Positions 1-11,180 of a stretch of DNA of 64,000 nucleotides are shown piece by piece (position 1 is the stretch's first letter; each line of letters begins with the position of its first letter). The stretch comes from Nepenthes gracilis. Lineage: Eukaryota; Streptophyta; Magnoliopsida; Caryophyllales; Nepenthaceae. Position numbers and translations under genes: made by a program. The notes under the pieces were generated by a model, which saw nothing but the letters and a program-made list of their open reading frames with translations, was not told where the DNA came from and did no database searches. The stretch is taken from the NCBI GenBank assembly GCA_033239525.1, contig BSYO01000004.1:7965410-8029409 (forward strand), read 5' to 3'.

Positions 1-488
1 CCGGGGGCATGATGGCGCATCATTTCAACTTCCACCAGTTCTTCGAATTCTAGCCTAGGGGGTCAATGAATCCGATCAACGTTTCCTCCACCAGTTCTCT
101 GGATTCTGGCCTAAACGGTTAGCGAATTCAGTCAACGTTTCCTCTACCAATTCTCCAGATTCTAACCTAGACGGTCAACGAATCCGGTCAACGCTTTCTT
201 CAGCAATTCTCCAGATTTGGCCTAAACGGTCAACGAATACGATCAACGATCTTTACAGTAAGTTCTCTGAGTTTGGCCTAGGCGGCCAACTAATCCGGTC
301 AACGACCTTCATAGTCAGTTCTTCGGATCTTGACTTTAAAGCCAATGACTGCAAGCAGCATGATCAACAGACCAATAGACATAGCCAGTTTCCTCACCAG
401 GTCACCTCAGGCAGGTAACCCAGCCACACACGTCCCATCTAAAACATACGGAAGGTCAGAATCCCAGACCATTAGCATGGGGGACTAG
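1..488 (+). mobile_element. 3' end of the internal region of a Tat-type LTR element
   Basis: The first 345 bases are a tandem array with a period of about 57 bp. Each unit carries a pair such as GGTCAACGAATCCGGTCAAC. Five to six diverged copies are visible, with pair starts near 59, 116, 173, 229 and 285. The array is followed at 474-488 by a purine-rich tract (AGCATGGGGGACTAG) that directly abuts an LTR start. The reverse complement of the same repeat (GTTGACCGAATTTATTGACC type) sits just before the 3' LTR of the coding element at 36040-36235. I therefore read this as the 3' untranslated region of a related plus-strand element whose body lies left of the window. Confidence 0.7.
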
Positions 489-1429
489 TGATGGGTACGC
501 CAGTGATGGTTAGCCTAAGAGGGAGAAACGACTCAAATCCACAGTAGCCCATTTGCGCCTGGACAATCAACGCTATCCGTTGATCAGATGAAAAGTCAAT
601 GAGCCAGTAAAAGCCCAAGAGCAGGATGAACAATTTGGTACAAAGACGGTCAACACTTCCATTGACCGAGAGCATGACCAGTTGATCGGTTGATAACCAG
701 GCCTCAAGTGGGCCAAGCCCAGTTGGGCCCACTTATCCGTCCTCGATCAGCAACGTTCTTCTCCCCTGATTTCGCGCTCTCCGCAAAAAACAACTTCCAT
801 TGTAACGGTTGCCCTCCAGATTAGTGCGCATCCTTGAAGGAAGATGCCAAAATCCTTTTCCTGTCTGCTGAAAACCCCAGCTGTTACAGAACGCAGAAGA
901 AAAGCAATCAATCTAGCAACTGTTATTGCAGTAAATCCACGCCAGAAAAGACAATAGAGCGCGGGAATCAAGCCATTCTGCACAAGAAAAATAACCCAAC
1001 ACAGTGGCTATAAAAGGTCATGGAGTTCTCACTCCAAGACACGCTCTCACCTACCAGCAAAAAGCTTTCTATTGCTAAGCTCTCACGCTTTCGGCATCAT
1101 AACGCTTTCTCTCTTTGCTGCTACATTTCCAGTGAATACAGTACTTAGAATTTTCACTCCTCATGAGCAACCTAAAGCCTCTCAGCTAATGAGAGCACCC
1201 CCATCACAAGTACTCTCTGCATTCTCATTGCAGCTCTTTACTTACACCTTAATTTGAAGGTTGTTTACTGACTTGAACGTCGGAGTGTTTTCGGTGGGAC
1301 AAATTCCTGCCGTTACCTGACCTTTTATTCGCAGTTATGGTGTGCAGGATTCAGACTCAGTGAACGGTACAAGACCCGTATGAATGACTTGATCCGAATC
1401 TGTTTAAAATTTGGATCCAGGACACATCA
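489..1429 (+). mobile_element. LTR (family B), probably the 3' LTR
   Basis: It begins TGATGGGTACGCC directly after a polypurine tract and ends GGATCCAGGACACATCA, giving TGATG...CATCA termini. The U5 part has the signature CTGACTTGAACGTCGGAGTG at about 1268. The same start and end are shared with the LTRs at 34903-35939 (minus strand) and 51543-52676. A TATA-like run (CTATAAAAGG) at about 1010 fits an LTR promoter. No second LTR lies in the window, so the partner should be to the left. The U3 contains several GGTCAAC/TTGACC motifs. Confidence 0.78.
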
Positions 1430-2827
1430 AGAGTAATAGCCGCACTCGAGAAGAATGAAAATTGATTCAACTCTGGCTCGTTTGCACTACTATCAACAGC
1501 TGTATCCAAAAACTACTAGGATGTGACAAAATTAATGTGAAGCCAAAGTGCAGAAGGTATTCCCCTTTTGTGGCAAATAAAATGAGACATCGCCTAACCA
1601 CTCTTTATATTACCAAGGTTTTCCTATGCATAAAAAGCAATAATAATAAATGCATACAAATTTAATAACACATCAAAATCCTAGAGTTACAACTTGATTT
1701 ATTTTTACTGTTCTCAGAAGAAAGTTGAGAAAAAGGAGACTCAATCCACATAATTGAAATCCCACCTCTTGCTTGAAGGATAGGGCTTATCCAAACAATA
1801 AGGTCAGTACTACCTCAGATTTGTTTGGCATCCATGGCACAGATGAAATGTACTGACCTCACCAGAATTTTGCAACTTTATATCCTAACCTCATGACGTA
1901 GAGGTAACAATGTACATACTATATAAAAAACCAAAGGAACAGACCACATTTAAAGTGATATGATCTGGAATTCGTCTAGACATCAACAATTTGTCTTGTC
2001 GTTTCTAATAATTGTTGGTTTGCCCCACCAGCTCTTTGGTGACAGGAAATGCAAGCAATGGAAAAGGCTGTGAAAACGGATATGGAAATGGAAATAGAGG
2101 ATTAGATGGTCAATCCATGATGGTTTAATACACCCCATCTTGTTCATTCCCATTCACTTATTTACATATCCAGATCTTCAGTTGGCATGGAAACGAGAGG
2201 TTTGCTTTCCCATTTCCATTACAAAGATATGATGTCAACCTATTTATATACCTCCTTGAATTCTTCCGTGCTAAATTAACCTTAACTGTATGCATGCTCT
2301 CGGTGCAAGCATACATTGGTTTCGACCCCATCGTCAACAAATGAACCAAGGCTACGTTTGTTTAGTCTTAGTCCACCATATAAAAGGTAATAAAAATTAC
2401 AAGGTGACTGCTTATTACCATATTTTGTTGCCACGATACATGAAATTGTCACTACAAATGAATTGTTTATTTCCCCACTAGAACAAATGTTTTTCCCTCC
2501 CTCCTATGGATGTAATTGTCATTACACAGCCTTCTATCTGCATTATATCCTTCATTCCATTACGTCGGGACTACTTTCCACATAACCGCCTTTGATTGAA
2601 CTTCGGTTTATTACAAGCCAAATGGTCAAGACGTAGCCAACACGAATCGTCTAACAGAACGCAAAAAAAAAAAAAAAAAAATGAAAAAGAGTATCCGTAT
2701 ATACGAAAAAGAAATTTCAGATTATTCAAACTCCAAAATCTAGAAAAAAAGCCAAAATAAAACAAAACTATAACAGATAATTGTAGCAGTAACTAGAGGG
2801 GAGAGTGTGAGTGAGAGAGAGAGTGAC
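1430..2827 (-). other. CSA: Presumed intron 1 of the CSA-like gene, AT-rich
   Basis: On the minus strand this follows a good splice donor (CAG|GTCACTC at 2828/2827). It contains a pyrimidine-rich stretch and an A18 run (about 2662-2680). I see no WD40 coding sequence in any frame, so exon 2 is either beyond the LTR element on the left or lost. Short reading frames here have no recognisable content. Confidence 0.4.
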
Positions 2828-2977
2828 CTGGAGCGAGTTAACAGCACCGCGGTGGGGTGAGACGATCTCTTTGAAATTGGAGAGATGAAGGGAGGAGATG
2901 CGACTGGATCGAATGCGACTGGAAAAGGAATTAGGGCGTAAGTTACCAGCTTCTCTATTTCGAATCTCTCTCCACAT
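2828..2977 (-). CDS. CSA: First coding exon of a CSA/ERCC8-type WD40 protein (partial)
   Basis: The 50 codons start at an ATG (2975-2977) and read MWREIRNREAGNLRPNSF..., ending in the block SPHRGAVNSLQ. This N-terminus matches my recollection of plant Cockayne syndrome A homologues (CSA-1/CKN1). In those proteins the block is followed by VDLTEGRYLLSG, the start of the first WD40 blade. CSA is the substrate receptor of a CUL4-DDB1 ubiquitin ligase acting in transcription-coupled repair and UV tolerance in the nucleus. The exon ends in phase 0 at CAG followed by GT (2827-2826). The longer open frame up to 3070 begins with TTG, so the ATG at 2977 is the likely start. No later exon is visible, and a retrotransposon LTR lies 1.4 kb downstream. 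The gene may continue left of the window with the element in intron 1, or only this remnant may survive. Confidence 0.7.
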
Positions 2978-3330
2978 TTTCGGCACATCTTTGACAGGAA
3001 AACTCACGTTTCCTCCCACTGCCTCGAGCTCGGATTCTGCTTGAGATTCACGATTGCTGGCAATTTTCAACCGAAAAAACGAAGATCGGAAGGCGTCGAA
3101 TAACTCCCGCTAGAAATATCTTACAAAAATATCTCCCTGTCCTCCTGCGGATTCTCCTCCTCCCTCTCACTGTGACCACTGTTGGACCATGGCGCGGGTT
3201 ATCGATTGATCTCAACTATTGTGGCCTCCACAGTCGATCAATATTTGCAGAAATTTGACGTCATCCGAGAGTTGAGACCCATGGCGCAAAACATGATATA
3301 TATGTATAAAGAATATCAACTACTACCTCA
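2978..3330 (-). promoter_or_regulatory. 5' leader and promoter region of the CSA-like gene
   Basis: On the minus strand this region lies directly upstream of the exon-1 ATG. The codons upstream stay open to 3070, but I see no alternative ATG in frame. Pyrimidine-rich sequence (3140-3175) looks like a plant leader. No clear TATA box was found. A tandem repeat derived from a mobile element begins about 100 bp further upstream. Confidence 0.35.
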
Positions 3331-3399
3331 TTGAAAACCAATTTTGGCTATATGACGTGTTTCAAAATCCGAATTTTAAAATTCAACCTCTTCCAAGCC

Positions 3400-3825
3400 A
3401 TTTAGTGATATAATCGTATTTCAAAATTCGATTTCTTTAGGGCCGCTCGGTAATATAACTAAATTTTAAAATCGGACATCTTTTAGGTCACTTGGTGATA
3501 TAATCGAGTTTCAAAATCTGACATTTTATGGACCACTCGGTGATATAATCGAGTTTCAAAATCTAACCTTTTATGTGCCACTCGGTGATATAATCGAGTT
3601 TCAAACTCGTCTGAGCCGCTCAGTGATGTAACAAAGTTTGAAAATCTGACATCTTTTGGATCGCTTAGTGATATAATCGAGTTTTAAAATCCGACCTCTT
3701 TTAAGCCGCTCGGTAATGTAACCGAATTTTAAAATCCGACCTTTTCTTGGCCACTCGGTGATGTAACCGAATTTCAAAATTTGACCTCTTCTAAGTTGCT
3801 CGGTGATATAACCGAGTTTTGATAA
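3400..3825 (+). repeat. 45-bp minisatellite, about 10 copies
   Basis: The unit contains CACTCGGTGATATAATCGAG followed by TTTCAAAATC and a T-rich end. About ten diverged copies run head to tail, with one shortened near 3605. The core (GGCCRCTCGG) is shared with the 40-bp repeats at 38792-39027 and, in reverse complement, with repeats at 15490-15880. This marks it as the tandem-repeat segment downstream of pol in Tat-type elements. Confidence 0.75.
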
Positions 3826-4559
3826 CAGGTGAATAAAAATTTACCCAACTTAGGGGCAGTCTAGGTCGCTCGAAAACATGAGATAATATGCAAGCACTCG
3901 TATGAACAGATAAAATGATTATGCTATTAATTAAAAATGATTCAAGCAAATAGTGTGATACATGTAAAACTCACATGGATTCGACTTGGAATCTTTGTTG
4001 GTGTTCGAGGCCTCAAGAGCATTAGTTCTACGGTCAATGCTTTATTCGTCAAATTTATGCCAATTTGGGTCTTATTTGTTATCGACATCATCTACAGGGT
4101 ACTTGATAACCCCTTCTGATCCTAAAGGGATTGGCTCTATGTCTTATGTGTGAAGCCTCTATCATACAATCAACCGTGGCAGTTGGCACCAAGGTGTGCA
4201 CGGCGGTTCTGGTGCTTCTCGGTAATTCCTGCATCCGAGGCCATTGAGCTTAAGGACAAAGAAGAGATAGAGGTCGAGGGAACCATAAAAGTGAATAATG
4301 CACATGCTAAGATTGATCCCCTTGTGTTTGAGTACCAAGAGGAGGTTCTGACCGAAGGGCCTGTGGAAGTGGCCGACGTGCCAGTTGGCTCAAGCTTGGC
4401 AGCTCGGTTAGGCAGAACGATGCTGACGATCCTTAGGTAGAATGACGCTGATGGTCCTTGGACAGCAGAAAGAAAATTGTGGTTAGGCGGCATTTCCTCT
4501 CTATTGTTGTCATTGGACAAATTTTGGACGTCTGGCTAAATGGGTTGTGACGAATTAGA
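3826..4559 (-). mobile_element. Decayed Tat-type element fragment with a conserved post-pol segment
   Basis: Positions 3850-3965 (GGGCAGTCTAGGTCGCTCG, then CGTATGAACAGATAA, then AATGATTCAAGCA) match the reverse complement of 15365-15480. More weakly they match 39050-39180, in both cases next to the tandem repeat. This orientation implies a minus-strand element. The rest, to 4559, has an open frame of 96 codons (4150-4440) with acidic sequence that I do not recognise. I see no gag or pol motif in it. Confidence 0.5.
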
Positions 4560-5340
4560 TTAGGCGGCGGAGTGGACGTGGCCGAGTTGGTTGAATCTGG
4601 TCCCAGAGTGGGCTGCGGCCAAGTTGGGCAATTCTGGCACCAGACGGGGTTGTAGCCGGACTAACAATTTTGGACTAGCAAATTTTGGAGCCAAATGGGT
4701 TGAAGAACCAAGCTGGGCTGCGGTCCTAGTGCCGAACTGGAGGATTTTGGACACCCGATTGCAGACTAGATGATTGATTATCCAAACCGGCAAAATGGAT
4801 GCTAGATGCTGAACTAAATCATAGATCAATCAAACCAGGTGAATTCTGTAGTGAATGCCGAATATAAGATTGAATGCCGGGATGAATCAAACTGGTTAAA
4901 TAACATAATGGATCACTGGATTGAATTCTAAAATGGAGTGTTGTATCGAATTCTAAAATGAAGCAAACCAGCTAAATACCGGATTGGACTGCTCAATCGA
5001 ATTTCAAAATGAATGCTGAACTGAATTTCGGTCTAGATGTTGGTTGTCGGTTTGGATTCTTGATTAATCAAACCGGGATGCCGAACTGGGTTGTTTTGGA
5101 ACTGGGTTGTTTTGGCACCGGTTTGAATGCCTGATTAGCAAATCGGCTGGTTGTTTTTGCGTCGGTCTGGATGCCTGATTAGCAACCCTGGTAGAGTGGT
5201 TTGGATGCCAGAGTGGTTGCTTTATTAACCAAGCCAGCAAAATGAATGGTGGAAGCCGGAGTGAGCTGCTTCTAGTGCTAGTTTGGATGCTGGTTATCCA
5301 AACTGGCAAAATATACGTTGGATGCTGGAGTGGACTTTAG
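4560..5340 (+). repeat. Irregular repeats of a 50-100 bp motif
   Basis: The sequence repeats degenerate modules such as AACTGGGTTGTTTTGG, GATGCC(G)GA(A)TGG and 'gaatgctgaactgaat' with no fixed period. It merges into the regular 39-bp array downstream. The short open frames on both strands are by-products of the repetition. Confidence 0.5.
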
Positions 5341-5344
5341 CGGG

Positions 5345-5760
5345 AATGGATTTGAGCCAACTTGCTGAGGAACGGAGTGCCGGAGTGAAACTGAACAGGT
5401 TGAGTGAGAGAGGAAGCGCCGGAGTAAATCTGGACTAGCTCCATGAGAGAGGAAGCGTCGGGTTGAGTCTGGACCGGCTGTGTGAGAGAGGATGCGCTAG
5501 AATGAATTTGGACCGACTGTGCGAGAGGGGAAGCACTGGAGTGAATCTGGACAGGTTGTGTGAGAGGGGAACTGGCAGAGTGAATCTGCACCGGCTGTGC
5601 GAGAGAGGATGCGCCGGAGTGAATCTGGACCTGCTGTATGAGAGAGCAAGTGACATAGTGAATTTGAACCGGTTGTGTGAGAAAGGATGCGCTGAAGTGA
5701 ATCTGGACCTACTGTGTGAGAAAGGAAGCGCTGGAGTGAATCTGGACCAGCTCGATTTGT
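5345..5760 (+). repeat. 39-bp minisatellite, about 10 copies
   Basis: The unit GTGAATCTGGACCGGCTGTG plus GAGAGAGGAAGCGCCGGA repeats with a 39-bp period. Because the period is a multiple of three, reading frames stay open on both strands. The plus frame at 5463-5777 reads as a 13-residue repeat (VNLDRLCERGxxx). I see no start context, splice site or homologue that would make it a gene. Confidence 0.8.
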
Positions 5761-6150
5761 TGATTTTCCTCCGGTGATGGTGGCGATGGGTTCTCGCATC
5801 TCACGTTTTCCTTCCTTCCCTTCACACCGTAGCACAAATCTGAGGGGGAAACATGGAGAGAGCTTCACCGGCCTCTGATCTGCACGGTGTCTCCTCCGGC
5901 GACGGCAGTCGCGGCCGCATTGTGCTTCACCCTTTCTCTTTTATTTTTCCTCTTCCTCCCCTCTTTCTTTCTCTATGCTACCCGACATCTTTTTTTTTAT
6001 GTCTCACTAGCTAACTCCTTTTTATAATAATAATAATTATTATTTATAATATTATTATATTTTAATATTATATTAGTGACAGGAATGCCTTTTGTTAGGC
6101 ATTCCGTCCGACACCTTTCTCTCCCCTCCCCAAACATTATGGGGCTTTTT
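5761..6150. other. Pyrimidine-rich then AT-rich spacer with a small hairpin
   Basis: The stretch runs from T/C-rich sequence (5800-5990) into an (ATT/TAA) tract at 6025-6080. A perfect 9-bp inverted repeat GGAATGCCT/AGGCATTCC with a 6-base loop lies at 6082-6105. No gene is seen. Confidence 0.5.
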
Positions 6151-6164
6151 GGTTGGCCGCCTCA

Positions 6165-6585
6165 CTACAAGGTCAGCCATGGCCATCAGCACAATTTATG
6201 AGCTCGGTGGATCTGGCCCCCACGGCCACAAATGTGAAGCTCAGAGGCAAGGTTGCTCACCATGAGGTTAGCCATGGCGATCGACTGACTCAGCAGGTCT
6301 GGCACCCGTGGCCTCATATGCAAAGTTCTGATGTGAGACCCCTGACCGTGAGATCAGCCATGGCGGTCAGGCTCAGCGAATTTGGCATCCGCGGCCTCAG
6401 ATACGAAGTTCAGTTGTGAGGATTGTGGCCGCGGCCTCAGATATGAAATTTAGATGTGAGACCCCTCATGATCAGCCATGGCGGTCAGGCTCAGTGGATC
6501 TAGCGTCTGCAGCCTCAAATGCGAAATTCAGAGGCGAAGGTTATGCTTGCGGCCTCAGATGCGAAGTTCAACTATGCACTACCGA
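6165..6585 (+). repeat. Diverged tandem repeat with period about 90-118 bp
   Basis: Four units are anchored by AGCCATGGC(G/C)(A/G)TC near 6174, 6269, 6356 and 6474. Each is followed by a GGCCTCAGATGCGAAGTTCA-like block. The uneven spacing suggests loss and gain of subunits. It is probably the tandem-repeat region of an LTR element. Confidence 0.6.
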
Positions 6586-7129
6586 GGACTAGGGAGTCCG
6601 ACACTGATGAAGGCCTCAGTCTCGAGGTGTCTATTAATGTTTTATAGAGTGTTTTCTTGTGGAAGGGGCCTCTTTTTTGATTTCTTTCATTGGGTGCTGA
6701 AGTCTGGGAGTCAGAGTGGGACTGGCCTTGCAATGTCCTTGGGCTATGTCTCTCACTCTAACAAGGTAATTTGCGAGTAGAGGATTAAACAGTAGATCAT
6801 CCGCTAGCGTTGCCCGGGACTTGTTTGTGATCCAAGAGGTTGCTGGCTGTCCTGGGAGCGATGAGGACGTCACCGTTTAAGGCTTTGGCCTGACTCTCTA
6901 TGGCCAAGCTGATCTTTTCTCTAACTTCTCTTTATGGGTGCAGATACTCGTTTATGCGAGAAAGAAGCCCCTAACCGTTTAAGCACGTCAAAGGTAGGCA
7001 GGGTATCACTATGGCTATCTAAGGGAGTCGTTGCCATGGAGGCAACTCCTGTGGCTGAAGTACTGATTGGAGTATGAATATTGAGTGTGTTCGTTTCGTT
7101 TTTATGCAATGATTAGACATTTTAGTCAT
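6586..7129. other. Unassigned sequence, probably element-derived
   Basis: Open frames here (for example 6478-6780) run out of the repeat array and show no motif. A possible splice acceptor (TTATGGGTGCAG) lies near 6943, but no coding exon can be supported. I see no host gene. Confidence 0.3.
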
Positions 7130-7695
7130 TTTTCATGGACGACGCCAATGGTGATTGATTCAGTATACCCGGTCCGAAAATAAAACTGCTCAACTGTTTC
7201 ATCTTATTCACGGGCGGTTGTCATGGAAGTTGTCAATGGATAAGGATAACCACCCTCCAACTTTATAAATGTCATCATCTCAATTGAAGGAAAGTGGAAG
7301 AGGAGGAAGAGAGAAAAAATAGGCCAACCTGGCAGGGAAGACTCCCTCGAGAAGGGCCCTCACAAAGTCCTCCAACCAAGAAAAAGTCATTCCTCCAGGA
7401 CATCGTCCTTCTAAAATGCTTTTAAATTGGGTATACCCAAATACATAATTCTTCACGCATATTTTATCCAAAAACATACTCTATCTTTCTCTCTACGAAA
7501 AAGGATTACGGATTTAAGCGTCGAAGTATAAATTGAGAAGTGAGTCATACCTTTTTCCTCTGACATCTTTTTTTTGTTGTGTTGTGCAAGTTCTAAGTTA
7601 AAAGGTACGGGGATTAGACCTACTCTGATTCGGCCCAACTGAAAGATCGAGTAACTCTCTAACTTGTCAGACAATTCGAAACCATGGACCCAACA
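7130..7695 (+). mobile_element. 3' part of an LTR (U5 signature), start uncertain
   Basis: The signature (GGATTTAAGCGTCGAAGTA) is at about 7503, followed by CCTCTGACATC and TTGTGTTGTGCAAG. The sequence ends ACCATGGACCCAACA, a normal CA end. TATAAAT at about 7264 is a promoter candidate. I could not place the 5' boundary or a target-site duplication (ACTAT follows the end), so the start coordinate is a guess. Confidence 0.5.
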
Positions 7696-8498
7696 ACTAT
7701 AATCCTTGATATTTTAGATTGGACAATTTAAATTAAGATCGGAAGAAATTATTAACTGTAAAAATATTTAAGTTGAGTAAATAAATCTTTTTAAAATTAA
7801 TATTTCATAATGGGATTCAGACTGATTTTCAAATAATTGAGAAAAACCCATAAAGTAAAATCCTTTACTATGCAAATTAGTAAAGTTGATTTCAATCAAT
7901 TATTCTAATATCTAGTTTTGATTAGAAAAACTCGCTTAAATATAGAGTTTATTTTTTTTAAATAAAATTCAGATATATTATAATTCAATAGTTCTATTGT
8001 AATAGTAATAGTAATATATTAATAGAAAAATAATAATATAATAATAATATTAATGCGTCTCACGAATTTAAATTGACGTATGAATTAGGGAACCGCTTAA
8101 ATTCATTCGAATGTCTGAATGATATTGGGTTTGATCTTAAAATTTTAAATTTGAATTCTACACACCACAAAAGATAGAACTAGAGATGAAAGAAATACTG
8201 GACTTACTTTCCTATATATCATATAATATTTAAATTAGTGATCTTTCATTTTAGATTTAAAAGATATAGAAAAAAGATGCTAGAATTTAGAATGGATGGG
8301 GATTAGTAAATATTTGGAGGGCTATACTTCTTGTGCATCATCTGATTGAGTGGCTTTTCTTTTTTCCTCCTTTTTTATTTGAAAGAGGTTGTAGTTATAG
8401 TTAAATGTACCATTTAGTTGATTGGTGTCTGAAATTAGTTATATGTGCATGATACCGTTTTAGATCAACAATGTGAGGCATTACTTGCAGTGTGTAAT
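7696..8498. other. AT-rich intergenic DNA
   Basis: Low-GC sequence with short A/T runs. No coding content, LTR signature or inverted repeat is evident. Confidence 0.6.
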
Positions 8499-10756
8499 TG
8501 TGAGATTCCGATCCTAAAATATGATAATTATAAAATAATTATGTTGATGAAAATCATATTTGGGTTTAAATATAGTAAAAAAATTGATGCCGAAATAAAA
8601 TGAGGCAAAATGTGCCAAAATAGGAGGGGCGCTCGAGCGGTGCTCGAGCACCATTTTACAAATGCGGCCGCCTAATGGTCGCTTGAGGCGAGACGGGGGC
8701 AGTGGCAGCCTACAAGGCTGGTGCTCAAGCATTGCTCGAGTGCCAACTGAGACGGAGAAATGTGCAAGGTTGTGCTCGAAGGTCACTCGATTGGCGCTCG
8801 AGCACCAGTCACGGGCCAGGCACATGTTCTCTTTTCCTTCGGCTTTTAAAAGAGATTTTGGGGTTTAGGGGAGGAGAACTCACGACAGAACACGAGAGGA
8901 GAGGAAGAGAAAGGAGAGGAAACCTTCTGTTCAGAATCCAATCGAGTAAGGATAACTATAGATCGAGCTCATATAAGTATATTTCAGAAGTTATTTACTG
9001 TTTTTAGAGCTTTTCTGTATCTCTAGATTTATTTTTTTGCCCTAAATCCATGATTCTACATGTTTATTGTAAATAATGCATGTTTCTCCTAATTAATTGG
9101 ATAGATTTCATACTTACATGTATATACTACTAAATATACCTTCAATTTCATGAAAATACATGTGTTTGGTTTTTTTATTATCCGAAAGTTTTGGTGAAAC
9201 CCCAAATACGAAAATGAAGGGATTTAACTGTATTAATTCAAAATTTTTGATATGTAAACGTTAATCTGTAATGTGATAATGTCCTAGATGTGATTTATAT
9301 CTAAAAAATTTATACGGATTTATACTGTCAAATTTCTGAGGATTTCTGAAGCAAATCTAAAGAGTTTCAAACTATTACTGTATATTCTGAGACTAAAAGA
9401 TTACAAACTGTTACTGTATGTTTTGAAACTAATTGAAGAGTTACTGTGAAATTCTGACTAACTTCTAAAATAAAAAAGGTTTTCAGTTAAGAAATAATAA
9501 GAAAAAATATTTTTGATACTGTTAATTATGACCCATGATTTATATACAGTCAAGTTAGGTTCTCCGGTATACCTTAAAATGTTAATGTGGTAATCGAAGA
9601 TAATTTTATCCATGGAGCCGCACGTGGTTCGTCCTTCTTCAAAGCGTTAACCTAGAGGGTAGTTACTGTTACTGACCGACGTTACTGTACTAAATCCCAC
9701 AAGAAGGGATGTCCCACGGGAAGGGACAACTGTTACTGGCATTAGATTGTATAGAGTGAATAAAATCTATCATCGATTATTCGTCTCCTATACTAGTAGG
9801 GTCTACTGGTTGGATCCTTTATTAATAGAAAATGAGATTTTCTATATTTCATAAATTCTGTATCGATTTCTGTTTTTTGATTTATATTTACCAATTTCTG
9901 ATTTTTGAAACCCGATTATTATTGAATTATATTTTTCTCGTGATTTATATACATGTTTCTGTTCCCTGACAATTCTATAATCTTCTACATTTATATTCTG
10001 CTATAATTTTTGTTAATCACTGTTTTATAGTAATTATACTTTAATATGTAACTGTATCCGTTTTATTACATTCCGTTATGCATGAAAGTTTTATTACATA
10101 TATACATGTACTTTGTTAGATTTTGACTCACTGTTTTACTATTTTTTTCCCTCCAGATAAGGATATAGAGAAGATACTAGATAATCAAGCCTAATTAGAG
10201 CTAGCGAGAAAAATCTGGAGCCTTGGAGTTTCTAAAAACTTGGACTGTGATGATGTTATTGTAAATATCTGAATCTTGAAGGAGGATTATGTATAAATGG
10301 CTATGATATGTATTATATTCTGTCAGAACTGTATTTATACTTTCGCAGATTTCTGTTAAGAATATAGATGCTTCCGCTATATGTTTTCTGGATTTTGTAC
10401 AGGTCCTAAATGGTATATCTCGTCTGAATTCGGATATAATAGATAGGATAGTTGATTTAAAGTCATCGATGTCATTTGAGATCTTATGAATGCATGCTGT
10501 AGGAGAATTGTGGTATTTTAGATAGTTATGTGCTTGTACTAATTCTGCTTTTGCGTTATGGTTATAAGTTTGAGGTTTGGATATCGAGTACATTCTGTAC
10601 AGGATATTTATTATCGGATGTATTTTGGTTTCCGTCCAATTTTAAATAGAAATCTACCAAAATTTCTGTAGAATTCACTAATTTAAATTTATGAATTCTA
10701 TTCTGAATTTGTCTGACGAAGGGTCCTATGGGAATTAAGATTCGTTCCGTCACAAT
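8499..10756 (+). mobile_element. Possible gypsy (Tekay/Del-like) LTR sequence
   Basis: The stretch opens TGTGAGATTCCGATCC, a start like that of Del-type LTRs. It contains a cluster of CTCGAGC palindromes at 8630-8810 and a GA-rich leader at 8870-8930. A pyrimidine tract with an acceptor-like CCCTCCAG lies at about 10150. It ends near CGTTCCGTCACA. GTAAT precedes the start, but I found no matching duplication at the proposed end. Treat the identity and boundaries as tentative. Confidence 0.3.
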
Positions 10757-11180
10757 AACGCTCACTCCCATTCAATGATATGGCCACTTGGCTCTCGATT
10801 ACAATGTCATTTCAACCATTCTCTATATCGGGTAATTAAACGGTTCATTATAATCATTTAATATTTGGCTATTCAGATAATGCCATTTGATTTATACATT
10901 CGACCGTTACCATTTGATAGGTTTCGTATCTTCTTTTGTTGGGATAATGGTATTTGAACCTCTTATTCAATTATATACTGAGCTGGTCCATCTCAAATCA
11001 CATCCATCAACTATAATAACATAATAATAATAATTATTATTATTAAAACAAAGGTTAATCATTCACTCTCACCCTTGCCCCTCATCCTCCCAAGGCTTCC
11101 CGACCTTCTCTCTTTGCCAAATGTTCCCAAACCCTCAGCTCCCTCACAATCGCCTCTCACCCTCAATCCAAAGTGCTTTT
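10757..11180. other. AT-rich then pyrimidine-rich unique DNA
   Basis: An (ATA/TAA) tract at 11013-11045 is followed by C/T-rich sequence at 11050-11175. The latter appears to continue after the solo LTR at 11902, so the LTR split one stretch of host DNA. No gene is recognised. Confidence 0.45.

Noticed and set aside
2978..3070. N-terminal extension of the CSA exon
   Set aside because: The frame opens with TTG, and no ATG precedes the one at 2977. The homologous start is MW(R/K)EI.
3400..3825. CRISPR-like array
   Set aside because: The units are contiguous and diverged without spacers, and the genome is a plant.
4150..4520. Overlapping plus and minus frames near 4.2-4.5 kb as a gene
   Set aside because: Both strands are open because of composition. 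No domain, splice site or start context supports either.
6082..6105. Perfect 9-bp hairpin as a terminator or attachment site
   Set aside because: A short isolated hairpin in plant DNA beside an AT tract has no supporting context.
8499..10836. A defined solo LTR ending at the second GTAAT (10832)
   Set aside because: The sequence before that GTAAT ends CGG rather than CA, so the matching pentamer is likely chance.
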